Shown in pieces: positions 24,834 to 34,099 of a stretch of DNA of 64,000 nucleotides. Source of the stretch: Burkholderia sp. HI2500. GTDB lineage: Bacteria; Pseudomonadota; Gammaproteobacteria; Burkholderiales; Burkholderiaceae. Both the position numbers and the translations under genes were made by a program. How positions within the stretch are numbered: position 1 is the stretch's first letter; every line of letters starts with the position of its first letter. The notes under the pieces were generated by a model. The model was not told where the DNA came from. It made no database searches and saw only the letters and a list, made by a program, of their open reading frames with translations. Location of the stretch: the NCBI RefSeq assembly GCF_002223055.1, contig NZ_NKFL01000006.1, positions 1,178,001 through 1,242,000 of the forward strand, read 5' to 3'.

Positions 24834-25976
24834 TTGAAAAAAACCCTCATCGCCGGCGCATGCACCGCCGCCCTGTTCGCCCCGCTCGCTCACGCACAGA
24901 GTTCGGTCACGCTGTACGGCCTGATCGATGCCGGCATCGTCTACACCAACAACGCGAACGGCGCGTCGCTGTGGCGCCTGAACAGCGGCACCGTCAACGG
25001 CAGCCGCGTCGGGTTTCGCGGCACCGAGGATCTCGGCGGCGGCCTGAAGGCGCTGTTCGTGCTCGAGAACGGCTTCAACGTGAACAACGGCGGGCTCGGG
25101 CAGGACGGCAAGCTGTTCGGCCGCCACGCGTACGTCGGCCTGAGCCAGAACGGCTTTGGCACGCTGACGCTCGGCCGCCAGTACGACACGATGGTCGACT
25201 TCGTCGCGCCGCTGTCGGCCACGGCCGGCGACCTCGGCGACGCGAGCTTCGCGCATCCGTTCGACAACGACAACCTGAACCACTCGCTGCGCATCAACAA
25301 CGCGGTCAAGTACACGAGCGAGACCTATGCGGGCCTCAAGGTCGGCGCGATGGTCGCGTTCTCGAACGCGACCAACTTCGGCGCGAACCGCGCGTACAGC
25401 GTCGCGGCGAGCTACACGAACGGCCCGCTGAAACTGGCCGGCGCGTACCTGCAGATGAACGGCACGAAGGGCTCGACGAGCGCGAGCCCCGGCGCGACCG
25501 ATGCGGCCGAAGCAAAGAGCCTGAACCAGGGCGGCTGGTCGATCGGCTCGGACCGCATGCGTTCGTACGGCGGCGGCATCAGCTACGGGTTCGGCCCGGC
25601 CACCGTCGGCTTCGTCTATACGCGTTCGCAGTACGACAACACGGGTTCGTTCGGCTCGACCGGCCAGGTCGCGTTCAACAACTACGACGTGAACGTGCGC
25701 TATGCGGTGACGCCGGCCGTCAGCCTCGGCGCGGCCTACGTGTACACGGACGCCAGCGTGTCGAACCCCGACAGCAAACATGGCACCGATCCGAAGTGGC
25801 ACCAGGTCGACCTGCAGGCCGTCTACAAGCTGTCGCGCCGCACGGACGTCTACGCGGAAGCGATGTACCAGCACGCAGCAGGCCGCGGCTACCAGGCGTT
25901 CATCAACGGCTCGGGCGGCGCATCGAGCACGGCGAACCAGATCGTCGGCACGATCGGCATGCGCACGCGCTTCTGA
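24834..25976 (+). CDS. Gram-negative general porin (OmpC/Opc type)
   Basis: A 380-residue outer membrane protein read from a TTG start that has GGAG upstream and makes the signal peptide begin MKKTLIAGACTAALFAPLAHA. The mature protein begins QSSVTLYGLIDAGIVYTNN, the standard start of betaproteobacterial 16-strand porins. The SRVGFRGTEDLGGGLKALFVLENGF and RHAYVGLSQNGFGTLTLGRQYDT segments, and the final strand ending in MRTRF, are conserved; the terminal phenylalanine is needed for BAM-dependent insertion. It forms a trimeric diffusion channel for small hydrophilic solutes. An in-frame earlier start would spoil the signal sequence. Confidence 0.93.
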   Translation: MKKTLIAGACTAALFAPLAHAQSSVTLYGLIDAGIVYTNNANGASLWRLNSGTVNGSRVGFRGTEDLGGGLKALFVLENGFNVNNGGLGQDGKLFGRHAYVGLSQNGFGTLTLGRQYDTMVDFVAPLSATAGDLGDASFAHPFDNDNLNHSLRINNAVKYTSETYAGLKVGAMVAFSNATNFGANRAYSVAASYTNGPLKLAGAYLQMNGTKGSTSASPGATDAAEAKSLNQGGWSIGSDRMRSYGGGISYGFGPATVGFVYTRSQYDNTGSFGSTGQVAFNNYDVNVRYAVTPAVSLGAAYVYTDASVSNPDSKHGTDPKWHQVDLQAVYKLSRRTDVYAEAMYQHAAGRGYQAFINGSGGASSTANQIVGTIGMRTRF

Positions 25977-26192
25977 CCGGCACGATGCGTCGTCGCCCGC
26001 CGGCCACGAACCTGCGTTCGCACGTGGGTTCGCCGGCCGCGGGCGGCCTCCATCAATGTTGTGTCATCTGGAAAGCAGCCTGCCTGGAATCGGGGTTTTT
26101 GCGCGCGCGGGCGCTGCGTAGACTGCCTGCAAAGGTCGCGGTCACGCATCGCGCGTCGAACCGGCCGCCCACCCCGTCCCCAGGAGAACCTC

Positions 26193-26495
26193 GTGAAATC
26201 GCTCGTCGTTACCGCCGCCGCTGCCGTCCTGCTCGCTGCACCGGCCCTGTCTTTCGCCCAGTCGGCCCAGTCGCCCGTCACGCGCGCGCAAGTGCTGCAG
26301 GAGCTGATCGATCTCGAGTCGGTCGGCTACAACCCGGCGCGCGGCGAAGTCAACAACTATCCGGACGACATCATGGCGGCGCAGGAACGACTTCACGAAA
26401 AGCGTCTCGCGGAACAGAAGGCAGCGCAGGCCGCCTACGGCCACGCCAGCGCACCGACGACGGAATCGGGCGCGGCGGCCAAGCCCGCGCTGTAA
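26193..26495 (+). CDS. DUF4148 secreted protein
   Basis: A 100-residue protein from a GTG start with CAGGAG nine bases upstream. It has a signal peptide MKSLVVTAAAAVLLAAPALSFA and a mature domain TRAQVLQELIDLESVGYNPARGEVNNYPDDIMAAQERL. That helix-turn with ELxxLExxGYxP and the YPxxIxAAxxR end define DUF4148, very common and multi-copy in Burkholderia. These are small periplasmic proteins of unknown role. The C-terminal tail is low-complexity (alanine, serine, glycine). It follows the porin by about 215 bp and has its own hairpin downstream. Confidence 0.88.
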   Translation: MKSLVVTAAAAVLLAAPALSFAQSAQSPVTRAQVLQELIDLESVGYNPARGEVNNYPDDIMAAQERLHEKRLAEQKAAQAAYGHASAPTTESGAAAKPAL

Positions 26496-26507
26496 CGGCA
26501 TGACGAA

Positions 26508-26547
26508 GCGCCGCGCCCGCGTGAACGATGTCATGCAGGCGCGGCGC
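26508..26547 (+). terminator. Hairpin between convergent DUF4148 and LysR genes
   Basis: Perfect 10-bp arms GCGCCGCGCC (26508-26517) and GGCGCGGCGC (26538-26547) with a 20-nt loop lie 12 bp after the DUF4148 stop. Only a weak T-rich tail follows (GTTGCGTTCG), so this is a probable but imperfect terminator. Confidence 0.5.
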
Positions 26548-26619
26548 GGTTGCGTTCGCTTGATTGGCTTGAAGAGAAGACGCCGGCAGCGTGGCAATGC
26601 GCCGGTGCGCGCCCGCCGC

Positions 26620-27567
26620 TCAGGCGGCCTGCGGTTCGCGATCGATCGCGTTCAGCATCTCGACGTCGCGCGCGATCATCCCCGGCACCTGGGCCCGCAG
26701 CATCTCGACCCAGGTCCGCACCTTCGCATCGACGAAGCGGCGCGACGGATACAGCGCATACACGTTCATCTTCTGCAGGATATGCGCGGGCAGCACGCGG
26801 ACGAGCGTGCCGTCGCGCAACGCGTCGATCGCCGAGTACAGCGGCAGCATGCCGATCCCGATGCCGTCGCGGATCGCAAGGGCGAGCGATTCGGCCGTAT
26901 TGGTCTGCACCGGCCCCGCGACGTGGATCTGCTCGACACCTTCCGGCCCTTCGAGCACCCATTCGTGCGTCGGGAACGCCGGCGTGCATAACGTCAGGCA
27001 TGCGTGCGCAGCGAGATCCTGCGGACGCACCGGTGCGCCGTGGCGTTTCACATAGTCGGGCGACGCGCACAGGATGCTGAAGGTCGAACCGAGCAGGTGC
27101 GACACGAGTTCCGAATCGGGCAGCGACGACGCGGTCACGACGGCCATGTCGCTCGTGCCGTCGAACAGGTCGGGCATGCGCTGCGACAGCGACAGTTCGA
27201 TCGACACGTCCGGGAACTGCGCGTGATAGCGCGTCAGCGCAGGCAATACATAGTGATGGCCGACGCTCGCGAAGCTGTGCATGCGCAGCACGCCGGCCGG
27301 CCGTTCGTGCGCGCAGCTGGCCTCTTCTTCCGCGCGGTCGACGTCGGCGAGGATCTGGCGGCAGCGCCGCAGATAGCTTTCGCCGGCCGACGTGAGCGCG
27401 AGACGGCGCGTCGAACGATTCATCAGACGGGTGCGCAGGCGCGCCTCGAGCTCCGACACCGCGCGCGACATCGCGCCCGTCGTCGAATTCAGCGATTGCG
27501 CGGCGGCGGTGAAACTGCCCGTCTCGACGACGCGCGAAAACACCCGCATGTTTTGTAGGGTATCCAT
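26620..27567 (-). CDS. LysR family transcriptional regulator
   Basis: A 315-residue protein. Residues 1-62 are the winged helix-turn-helix (MDTLQNMRVFSRVVETGSFTAAAQSLNSTTGAMSRAVSELEARLRTRLMNRSTRRLALT). The rest is the type 2 periplasmic-binding-like effector domain. The DTLQNMRVFSRVVE start is typical of the CrgA/AaeR-like group that often controls efflux genes. It is divergent from a FUSC exporter with about 200 bp between them, so it probably regulates that exporter in response to an aromatic acid. A start four codons earlier is possible. Confidence 0.9.
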   Translation of the reverse strand: MDTLQNMRVFSRVVETGSFTAAAQSLNSTTGAMSRAVSELEARLRTRLMNRSTRRLALTSAGESYLRRCRQILADVDRAEEEASCAHERPAGVLRMHSFASVGHHYVLPALTRYHAQFPDVSIELSLSQRMPDLFDGTSDMAVVTASSLPDSELVSHLLGSTFSILCASPDYVKRHGAPVRPQDLAAHACLTLCTPAFPTHEWVLEGPEGVEQIHVAGPVQTNTAESLALAIRDGIGIGMLPLYSAIDALRDGTLVRVLPAHILQKMNVYALYPSRRFVDAKVRTWVEMLRAQVPGMIARDVEMLNAIDREPQAA

Positions 27568-27767
27568 TCCTGTGAGCAACCTGTAGCGGAGCCGCTATTT
27601 TCCTCCACGGGATGCGACAGATTGTTACTCCGGCTGCAACTATCGTTTCCCCGCAGCTGCGTTAATGCGCGGGCGCCGCACTCCTACAATCGGCGCCTCA
27701 ACAGTCGAACGGACCCGTTCGGACGTGCCAGGCACCTCGCCAGGCCCCGTACCGGCCCCCTCTTTTC

Positions 27768-29951
27768 ATGAAGCCACAACCTGTGATCGAGCGTCATTCC
27801 ATCGAACCGGCACGATGGAGGACCTGGCTCGATCCACTCGGCGACGCGGCACGCGACTGGGCCGCAAGCGACGGGCTGATCTGGCTGCACCTCGCGAAAA
27901 CCGTGTTCGCGGCGCTCCTCGCGATGGGCATCGCGATGCGCCTGGAGATGTCGCAGCCGCGCACGGCGATGACGACCGTGTTCGTGCTGATGCAGCCGTT
28001 GTCGGGGATGGTGTTCGCGAAGAGCTTCTACCGCGTGCTCGGCACGGCGGCCGGCCTCGTCGCCGCACTCGCGCTCGGCGGGCTGTTCGCGCAGCAGCCC
28101 GAGCTGTACATGGCCGGCATCACGCTGTGGATCGGCACCTGCATCGCGCTCGCGGTGCGCAACCGCCACTTTCGCTGGTACGGCTTCGTGCTCGCCGGCT
28201 ATACGGCCGCGCTGATCGGCCTGCCGTCCGTGATGACCCCGCAGACGCTGTTCCAGTCCGCGCTCACCCGCGCCGCGGAGGTCGCGCTCGGCATCGCGTG
28301 CTCGGGTGCGGTCAGCGCGCTGATCCTGCCGCTCAGCTCCGCGAAGGCATTGATGCGTTCGCTGGGCACCCGCCACGCGACGTTCGCGGCATTCACGGCC
28401 GGCGCGCTCGCCGGCGACGTCGCGCGCGGCGATTTCGAGCGGCGCTTCGCCGATTTCGTCGACGACATCGTCGGCTTCGAGGCCAACCGCGCGTTCGCAT
28501 CGTTCGAGGATCCGCACATTCGCGCGCGCAGCCGCCGCCTCGCGCGGCTGAACAGCGAGTTCATGAATGCGTGCACGCGGCTGCATGCGCTGCACCAGCT
28601 CATCAAGCGATTGCGCGCCAATGGCTCCGACGCGGTGCTCGATGCGCTGGCGCCGCACGTCGATGCGCTCGCGCAGCGCTTCGCCGCACTGCGCGACGAG
28701 CGGCAGCGCGGCATCGCGCCGGCCACCGGCGCACTGCTCGAACTGCGCCGCTTCCACAGCGCGTTGCCGAAAGCCGCGCGTGCATCGCGGCGAACCATCG
28801 AGGAGCACGCTGCCGGCGGCCTGCTCGACTTCGATACCGCGATCGAGCTGCTGTACCGCTTCATCGGCGAATATCTCGGCTACGCCGACACCTATGCATC
28901 GCTCGACCAGGACGATCACGCGTTCGAGCGCTCGGTCACGCACTACGCGGTGAAGACCAATTCGTTCTTCGTCGGGTTCGCGTTCCTGCGCACGATCGTC
29001 GCCGTCGGCGCGATGAGCGCGTTCTGGCTCGCGTCCGAATGGCCGAGCGGCCCGCTCGCCGTGATCGCCACCGCGATCGCGTGCGCGCTCAGCTCGACGT
29101 CGCCGCGCGCGCCGAAGTTCGTCGCGCAGATGAGCGTCGGCGCGGCGTTCGCGACTGCGGTCGGCTATGTGTTCCTGTGCTACGTGTATCCGAACATCGA
29201 CGGGTTCCCGCTGCTGTGCGCCGCGCTCGCGCCGGTGCTCGGCCTCGGCGCGTTTCTCGCGATGCGGCCGGGCTTGTCCGGCTACGGGATCGGCTTCGCG
29301 GTGTTCTTCTGCCTGCTCGCGGGGCCCGACAACGTGATCGCCTATACACCCGAGGTGCTGATCAACAACGGGCTGGCGATCGTCGTCGCGATGCTCGCGT
29401 GCTCGCTCGTGTTCGCGGTCGTCTTTCCTACCCACATGCCGTGGCTCACGGGTCGCATCGCGCACGACCTGCGCCGCCAGGTCACGCTGGCGTGCGAAGG
29501 GCCGACGGAGCGCCTCGCGCAGCGCTTCCAGTCAAGCACGCACGACCTGATGGCGCAACTGCGCACGCTGCTCGTGCGGCGCACGCGGCAGCATCGCGAT
29601 GCGCTGCGCTGGATGCTGTCGACGCTCGAGGTCGGCCACGCGGTGATCGACCTGCGCGACGAACTGAACGCGTTCTGCGCATCGAAACCACCGCAAACGC
29701 TGCGCTGGACCGGCTCGATCGACGCGGTGCTGCACGAGTTGCCGCGCTTCTTCGACGACCCGACGCCCGGCCACCACGCGCGCACGCTGAAATCGGTGAA
29801 CCTGGCGATCCGCGCGGCGCAGCACACGCTGCAGGCGTGGTATGCGGTGCCCAACGAGCGGCACCGGATGCAGCGCATCGTCGGCTGCCTGCACTTCATG
29901 CGCAGCGCGCTGCTGGACAAGGATGCGCCATTCAACCGGCACCGCCATTGA
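27768..29951 (+). CDS. FUSC-family aromatic acid exporter-like membrane protein
   Basis: A 727-residue protein with the two-times-six helix layout of the FUSC/AaeB family. A first membrane block covers about residues 40-200 (MEMSQPRTAMTTVFVLMQPLSGMVFAKSFYRVLGT is close to the family core), followed by a cytoplasmic domain to about residue 395. A second membrane block covers about residues 400-560 (STSPRAPKFVAQMSVGAAFATAVGYV), and a C-terminal helical domain ends the protein. AaeB works with a membrane fusion protein, but none is adjacent here. It is divergent from a LysR gene, the usual AaeR-AaeB arrangement. It likely exports hydroxylated aromatic acids or confers solute resistance. Confidence 0.82.
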   Translation: MKPQPVIERHSIEPARWRTWLDPLGDAARDWAASDGLIWLHLAKTVFAALLAMGIAMRLEMSQPRTAMTTVFVLMQPLSGMVFAKSFYRVLGTAAGLVAALALGGLFAQQPELYMAGITLWIGTCIALAVRNRHFRWYGFVLAGYTAALIGLPSVMTPQTLFQSALTRAAEVALGIACSGAVSALILPLSSAKALMRSLGTRHATFAAFTAGALAGDVARGDFERRFADFVDDIVGFEANRAFASFEDPHIRARSRRLARLNSEFMNACTRLHALHQLIKRLRANGSDAVLDALAPHVDALAQRFAALRDERQRGIAPATGALLELRRFHSALPKAARASRRTIEEHAAGGLLDFDTAIELLYRFIGEYLGYADTYASLDQDDHAFERSVTHYAVKTNSFFVGFAFLRTIVAVGAMSAFWLASEWPSGPLAVIATAIACALSSTSPRAPKFVAQMSVGAAFATAVGYVFLCYVYPNIDGFPLLCAALAPVLGLGAFLAMRPGLSGYGIGFAVFFCLLAGPDNVIAYTPEVLINNGLAIVVAMLACSLVFAVVFPTHMPWLTGRIAHDLRRQVTLACEGPTERLAQRFQSSTHDLMAQLRTLLVRRTRQHRDALRWMLSTLEVGHAVIDLRDELNAFCASKPPQTLRWTGSIDAVLHELPRFFDDPTPGHHARTLKSVNLAIRAAQHTLQAWYAVPNERHRMQRIVGCLHFMRSALLDKDAPFNRHRH

Positions 29952-30088
29952 CGATCGGTGCGCGCGCAACGGGATCCTTGTTCCGGATGGAAATAAGCTC
30001 TACAGCCGCGGTGATTAATCTTTAAGCAGTGCGAGCCTATAGTTTCCTCACTGCCAGCGAGACTGGCACCCACCCAGGAGAAACCAAA

Positions 30089-30301
30089 ATGAAGCCGCTG
30101 CACCTCGCCCTCGTTGCCCTGTCGCTCACCGCTGCTGTTGCTCACGCACAGCCGGCACCGGCAGACGCCGCACCGCAACAGGCGAACCGCGCCGAAGCCG
30201 TGAAGGCCGCCGGCCGCGTCGATCGTTCGCAATCGAAGCAGGAAGACCCGAACGCGTGTGTCGGCCCCGTCAGCTTCTGCAACATCTACTTCGGCAGCTG
30301 A
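30089..30301 (+). CDS. Small secreted protein with C-terminal cysteine pair
   Basis: A 70-residue protein with CAGGAG upstream of its ATG. A signal peptide MKPLHLALVALSLTAAVAHA is clear, leaving a mature peptide of about 50 residues. The mature part is alanine-rich and charged at first and ends in DPNACVGPVSFCNIYFGS, where two cysteines eight residues apart could form a disulfide. I do not recognise the family. A short hairpin TGCCAG (30052-30057) / CTGGCA (30063-30068) lies in the leader before the ribosome binding site. It follows the FUSC gene by 137 bp and may have its own promoter. Confidence 0.75.
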   Translation: MKPLHLALVALSLTAAVAHAQPAPADAAPQQANRAEAVKAAGRVDRSQSKQEDPNACVGPVSFCNIYFGS

Positions 30302-30354
30302 GCATGACGCCGCGTCGTCACGGCCAGGCCCGCACCGCCCGCGTTGCATCCATG

Positions 30355-30422
30355 GGCGAGCGGCGGCCCGGCCGCTCGCCGCATCGCCGCTCCCCTGCGC
30401 GCCGCTTCGATTGAAGCGGCGC
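30355..30422. terminator. Two hairpins between convergent genes
   Basis: Stem one has arms GGCGAGCGGC (30355-30364) and GCCGCTCGCC (30371-30380). Stem two has arms GCGCCGCTTC (30399-30408) and GAAGCGGCGC (30413-30422) with a 4-nt loop. They lie between the convergent small secreted protein and P1 peptidase genes and probably act as a bidirectional terminator, although T-runs are short. Confidence 0.6.
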
Positions 30423-30430
30423 ATGCCGTT

Positions 30431-31540
30431 TCAGGCGCCGCGCCCCGGCCGCCAGCCCACCTCGCGCAACGCATCCAGCAAGCGCGCCTGCCCCAGCCCT
30501 TCGACCCGCGCCCCGCGCGACTCGACGTCGCCGCCCGCGACGAGCGCATTCACGATCGCTTCCTCCACCGCTTCCGCCGCCGCCACGAACAGCGCGGAAA
30601 TATGGTCGTTGTTGACCATCTTCACGCCCGTGGTCGGCGCGCCCTTGCTGCCGTAGTTCGCCGCCGGCAGACCGTCGTTGCCCGTGGCGAACGCCAGGAA
30701 GATGTCGCCGCTCGAATCCTCCGTACCGCCGCCGACGCGCGCCAGCCCGACGCTCGCGCGCTGGGCGAGACGCGTGCACTGGTGCGGGAGCAACGGCGCG
30801 TCGGTCGCGATCGTCACGACGATCGAGCCCATCCCGGCCTCGCCCTGCGCGTCCGGCGCGCGGAACGGCGACGGCACGTGCCGCAGCACTTCGCCGACCG
30901 GGTAGCCGGCCACGCGCAGCATCTCGCGCACGCCGTAGTTCGCCTGCACGAGCGCGCCGACGGTCCAGCCGCCCGCCTCGGCCGCGAGCACGCGCGACGC
31001 GGTGCCGATGCCGCCCTTGAACTCGTGGCAGATCATCCCCGTGCCGCCGCCCACGCCGCCTTCGGCAACCGGCCCCGACTGCGCGGCGGCCAGCGCGCGC
31101 TGCACATGCGCGGCGCTCACGTGCTGGCCCCAGATATCGTTCAGCAGCCCGTCGTAGGTTTCCATCACGACCGGCATGCACCAGTACACGCGGCCGGCCG
31201 CCGCTTCGCGCTCGTTCGCGACGAGCGCATCGCGCACCGCGCCGACGCTGTGCGTGTTCGTATAGGCGATCGGCGTGGTCAGCAGGCCGGCCTCGCGGAT
31301 CCATTCGAGCCCCGTCGCGTCGCCGTTGCCGTTCAGCACGTGCACGCCCGCGAAGCACGGCGAATCGTGCGCGGCGCCCGCGCGCGGCTCGATGACGGTG
31401 ACGCCGGTGCAGATCGACGCGTCGCCGTTCTCGACGTTCAGCGTGCAATGTCCGACCCGCACGCCCGGAACGTCCGTGATCGCGTTGAAGCGGCCCGGCG
31501 TGCCGAGTCCGATGCGGATGCCGAGATCCCTCGTGCGCAT
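30431..31540 (-). CDS. P1/DmpA family aminopeptidase
   Basis: A 369-residue enzyme with GGGAGG upstream of the ATG. The N-terminal ITDVPGVRVGHCTL, the VGGGTGMICHEFKGGIGTASR block and the region around SSGDIFLAFATGN (Ser277) match the DmpA/BapA family (MEROPS P1). These N-terminal nucleophile hydrolases cleave themselves just before the catalytic serine. Here the residue before it is Ser276, where well-studied members have Gly or Asn. They release D-amino acids, L-amino acids or beta-amino acids from the N-termini of short peptides. It lies 72 bp after an amino acid permease on the same strand. Confidence 0.9.
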   Translation of the reverse strand: MRTRDLGIRIGLGTPGRFNAITDVPGVRVGHCTLNVENGDASICTGVTVIEPRAGAAHDSPCFAGVHVLNGNGDATGLEWIREAGLLTTPIAYTNTHSVGAVRDALVANEREAAAGRVYWCMPVVMETYDGLLNDIWGQHVSAAHVQRALAAAQSGPVAEGGVGGGTGMICHEFKGGIGTASRVLAAEAGGWTVGALVQANYGVREMLRVAGYPVGEVLRHVPSPFRAPDAQGEAGMGSIVVTIATDAPLLPHQCTRLAQRASVGLARVGGGTEDSSGDIFLAFATGNDGLPAANYGSKGAPTTGVKMVNNDHISALFVAAAEAVEEAIVNALVAGGDVESRGARVEGLGQARLLDALREVGWRPGRGA

Positions 31541-31612
31541 GATGCAATTCCTCCCGTCTTTCAATGGTTCGGTGTTTCGATGATTCGGTACGGCAAGCTG
31601 TCGATCCCGCGT

Positions 31613-33019
31613 TCAGAGCGTGCGGAAAGCCTCGCTGTGGCGCGCCCAGACCGCATACATCACGAGTGCCGCGACCAGCAGCCCCGCGATGATGATCAGG
31701 TCGGTCGGCTTCGTGGCAGTCGCCAGCGTCGTGTAGAGCGTATAGGCCGCGCCGATTACCGCGACGAGCGGCGTCACGGGCCACAACGGCATCCGGTAAT
31801 GATGTTCGACGTCACGGCGCACGAAGCGGCTCGCGAGCGCGGCCAGCCCGACGACCAGATAGATCAGCAGCAGCAGGTCGACCGTGAACGCGGTCAGCTC
31901 GTCGAGGCTCGACACGAACACGAGCCCCGCCGACGGCACCGCGAGCGCGATGGTGGCGAGCCAAGGCGATTCGAAGCGCGGATGGATCGTCGAGAAGGCG
32001 CGGTTGCAGGTGCGTGACCAGAGCGCATGCCGGCCGCTGCTGTACAGCAGCCGGCCCATCGTGATCACGATCGCGATGATCGCGTTGAACACCGACAGGA
32101 AGATCCCGCCGCTGACCACGCGCGACACGGCCGGGTTGCTCAGCGAGCGCACGACATAGCCGATCGGGTCGGCGCTCTTCGTCAGCTCGGTCAGCGACGG
32201 CGCGCCGAGCACGATCGCGGTGAGCGGAATCAGTTCGACGACGAGGATCACGAGCAGCGAGTAGATCACCGCCTTCGCGACATTGCGGTTGCCGCCGCGC
32301 AGGTCTTCCGCGAGATAGGCGGCCGAGCCGAAGCCGTTGTAGCAGAAGATCGCCGTGCCGATCGCCGGGACGATCGCGGCCAGCGTCGCCGGCACGAGCG
32401 CGTTGCCGCTCGCGACGACCGGCGCGATCAGCGCGTCGGCGCCGCGATGCGGCGAACCGAAGCCGAGGCCCGCGATCAGCATCAGCACGCCGATCTCGAC
32501 GACGAGAAACGCGCCCGTGATCCACGCGTTCGTCTTGATGTTCAGCATGCCGAGCAGATAGCTGAGCAGCACGATAGTCAGCGCGACCGACTGGTTGCTG
32601 AAATGCGTGCCGAGCGCGTTGTTCAGATAGGGCGCGGCGCCGCTCGCGAGCACGGCGGGGATGAACACGCTGACGGACAGCACCGTGATGAAGGTCAGGT
32701 AGCCGGGCAGCGTGCCGAACACGCGCTTGGCCATCACGTACTCGCCGCCCGCGCTGCGGTGCGCGGCACTCAGCTCCGCGTAGCAGAGCGCGAACGCCAG
32801 CGCGAGCACGCCGCCGAGCAGGAACGACAGCACGGCGCCGCTGCCGGCCTGCTGGATCGCGAACGGCGCGATCACGAAGATCGAGCTCGCGGGCGTCACG
32901 CCCGATACGGTGATCATCACCGCATCGCGCACGCTGAGCGTCTGCGACAGCGCGCGCGGCGCGTCTTCCGTTGCAGGCGCCGCTTGCAGCGTGCCCGTCG
33001 ATTCCGACATCATCGCCAT
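31613..33019 (-). CDS. APC family amino acid permease
   Basis: A 468-residue membrane protein with AGGAG before the ATG. It opens with a soluble tail, then RDAVMITVSGVTPASSIFVIAPFAIQQAGSGA, the unwound first helix of the APC fold, and SAGGEYVMAKRVFGTLPGYL. About twelve helices are present. It should import an amino acid, amine or small peptide-derived compound by proton symport. The downstream P1 peptidase and the divergent LuxR regulator suggest a unit for amino acid or small peptide use. Substrate unassigned. Confidence 0.87.
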   Translation of the reverse strand: MAMMSESTGTLQAAPATEDAPRALSQTLSVRDAVMITVSGVTPASSIFVIAPFAIQQAGSGAVLSFLLGGVLALAFALCYAELSAAHRSAGGEYVMAKRVFGTLPGYLTFITVLSVSVFIPAVLASGAAPYLNNALGTHFSNQSVALTIVLLSYLLGMLNIKTNAWITGAFLVVEIGVLMLIAGLGFGSPHRGADALIAPVVASGNALVPATLAAIVPAIGTAIFCYNGFGSAAYLAEDLRGGNRNVAKAVIYSLLVILVVELIPLTAIVLGAPSLTELTKSADPIGYVVRSLSNPAVSRVVSGGIFLSVFNAIIAIVITMGRLLYSSGRHALWSRTCNRAFSTIHPRFESPWLATIALAVPSAGLVFVSSLDELTAFTVDLLLLIYLVVGLAALASRFVRRDVEHHYRMPLWPVTPLVAVIGAAYTLYTTLATATKPTDLIIIAGLLVAALVMYAVWARHSEAFRTL

Positions 33020-33160
33020 TTCGTTCTCCTGTGCTTGGGCCAATCCTTTGCCACTTTTTTTTGAACGCCCATACTCGGGCCCGATTGATTGCGTGGCAGT
33101 CTAGGAAGCCAATTTCAGGACCGCTATTCCCCCTTCGTGTTACGCCCTTCCGGTGGTGGT

Positions 33161-33961
33161 ATGGATCGTCTCTTTTCCGAAATCGCGATGCACCAGGCGC
33201 TCGGCCGCGCAATCGATCATCTCGGCCAGCCGCGCTTCTGGCGGTTCCTGGTGCTGCTGCTCAATGAAATGGTGCCGTTCGACAACGCGCTCGCGACCGC
33301 GATCGGCCGCGACGGCGTGCCGCTCGTGCTCGACGAATACGACACGGGCGGCACCGACGCCGCATCGCCCGTGCCGCTCTACCTGAACGGCGTGTATCTG
33401 CTCGACCCGTTCCTGCAGGCCGCGCACGACGGGCTAGCCGACGGCTGCTACCGGCTCGAGGAAGTCGCGCCCGACCTGTTCCGGCAGAGCGAATATTTCC
33501 TGAGCTACTTCCGCGACGCGGTCGGCGACGACGAGATCCAGATCCTCGTGCGGCCGAACGCCGACACGCTGCTCTCGCTGTCGCTCGGTGCGGGCACGCG
33601 GTTCGACGTCGAGCCGCTCGGCAAGCTGACGGCCGCGATGCCGTGGGTGCTCGCGGCGATCCGGCAGCACTGGCGGCTGGTGGGCGACGCGGCGCGCGCG
33701 ACGCCCGATGCCGATCTCGGCGCGCGGGTCGAGCAGGCGCTTGCCCGCTTCGGCGCGGGCGTGCTGACCGATCGAGAGATGTCGATCGCGCGAATGGTGC
33801 TGCGCGGCAATTCGTCGAAGGCGATTGCCGAGCGGCTGGCGATATCCCCCGAAACGGTGAAGGTGCACCGGCGGCATTTGTACGCGAAGCTCGGGATTTC
33901 GTCGCAGCCCGAGCTGTTTTCGCGCTTCATCCAGGCGCTGGGGGAAGACGCGGCCGGATGA
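33161..33961 (+). CDS. LuxR family transcriptional regulator
   Basis: A 266-residue protein whose C-terminal residues about 200-262 form the LuxR/GerE helix-turn-helix (LTDREMSIARMVLRGNSSKAIAERLAISPETVKVHRRHLYAKLGI). The N-terminal 190 residues lack the acyl-homoserine lactone signature residues and have no receiver domain, so the sensed signal is unknown. The start at MDRLFSEIAM is the most likely by content; an upstream in-frame ATG at 33089 would add an unrelated tail. It is divergent from the permease-P1 peptidase pair with a 141-bp gap and probably regulates them. Confidence 0.85.
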   Translation: MDRLFSEIAMHQALGRAIDHLGQPRFWRFLVLLLNEMVPFDNALATAIGRDGVPLVLDEYDTGGTDAASPVPLYLNGVYLLDPFLQAAHDGLADGCYRLEEVAPDLFRQSEYFLSYFRDAVGDDEIQILVRPNADTLLSLSLGAGTRFDVEPLGKLTAAMPWVLAAIRQHWRLVGDAARATPDADLGARVEQALARFGAGVLTDREMSIARMVLRGNSSKAIAERLAISPETVKVHRRHLYAKLGISSQPELFSRFIQALGEDAAG

Positions 33962-34099
33962 CTGCATCGGTGCCGGCGGATGGCAACCGGCGTGGAATCG
34001 GGCACACTCCGTGAAGCGCCGCATGCCGGGGTCCTCCGGTAACGCCGATGCGGATGCACCGTCGACAACAGGATTGCCCGACAACAGGAGCCCCGATTC

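Noticed and set aside
27665..30025. A 786-codon plus-strand frame overlapping the FUSC gene in another phase
   Set aside because: The other phase encodes a clear membrane protein with family motifs; this one is arginine-rich throughout.
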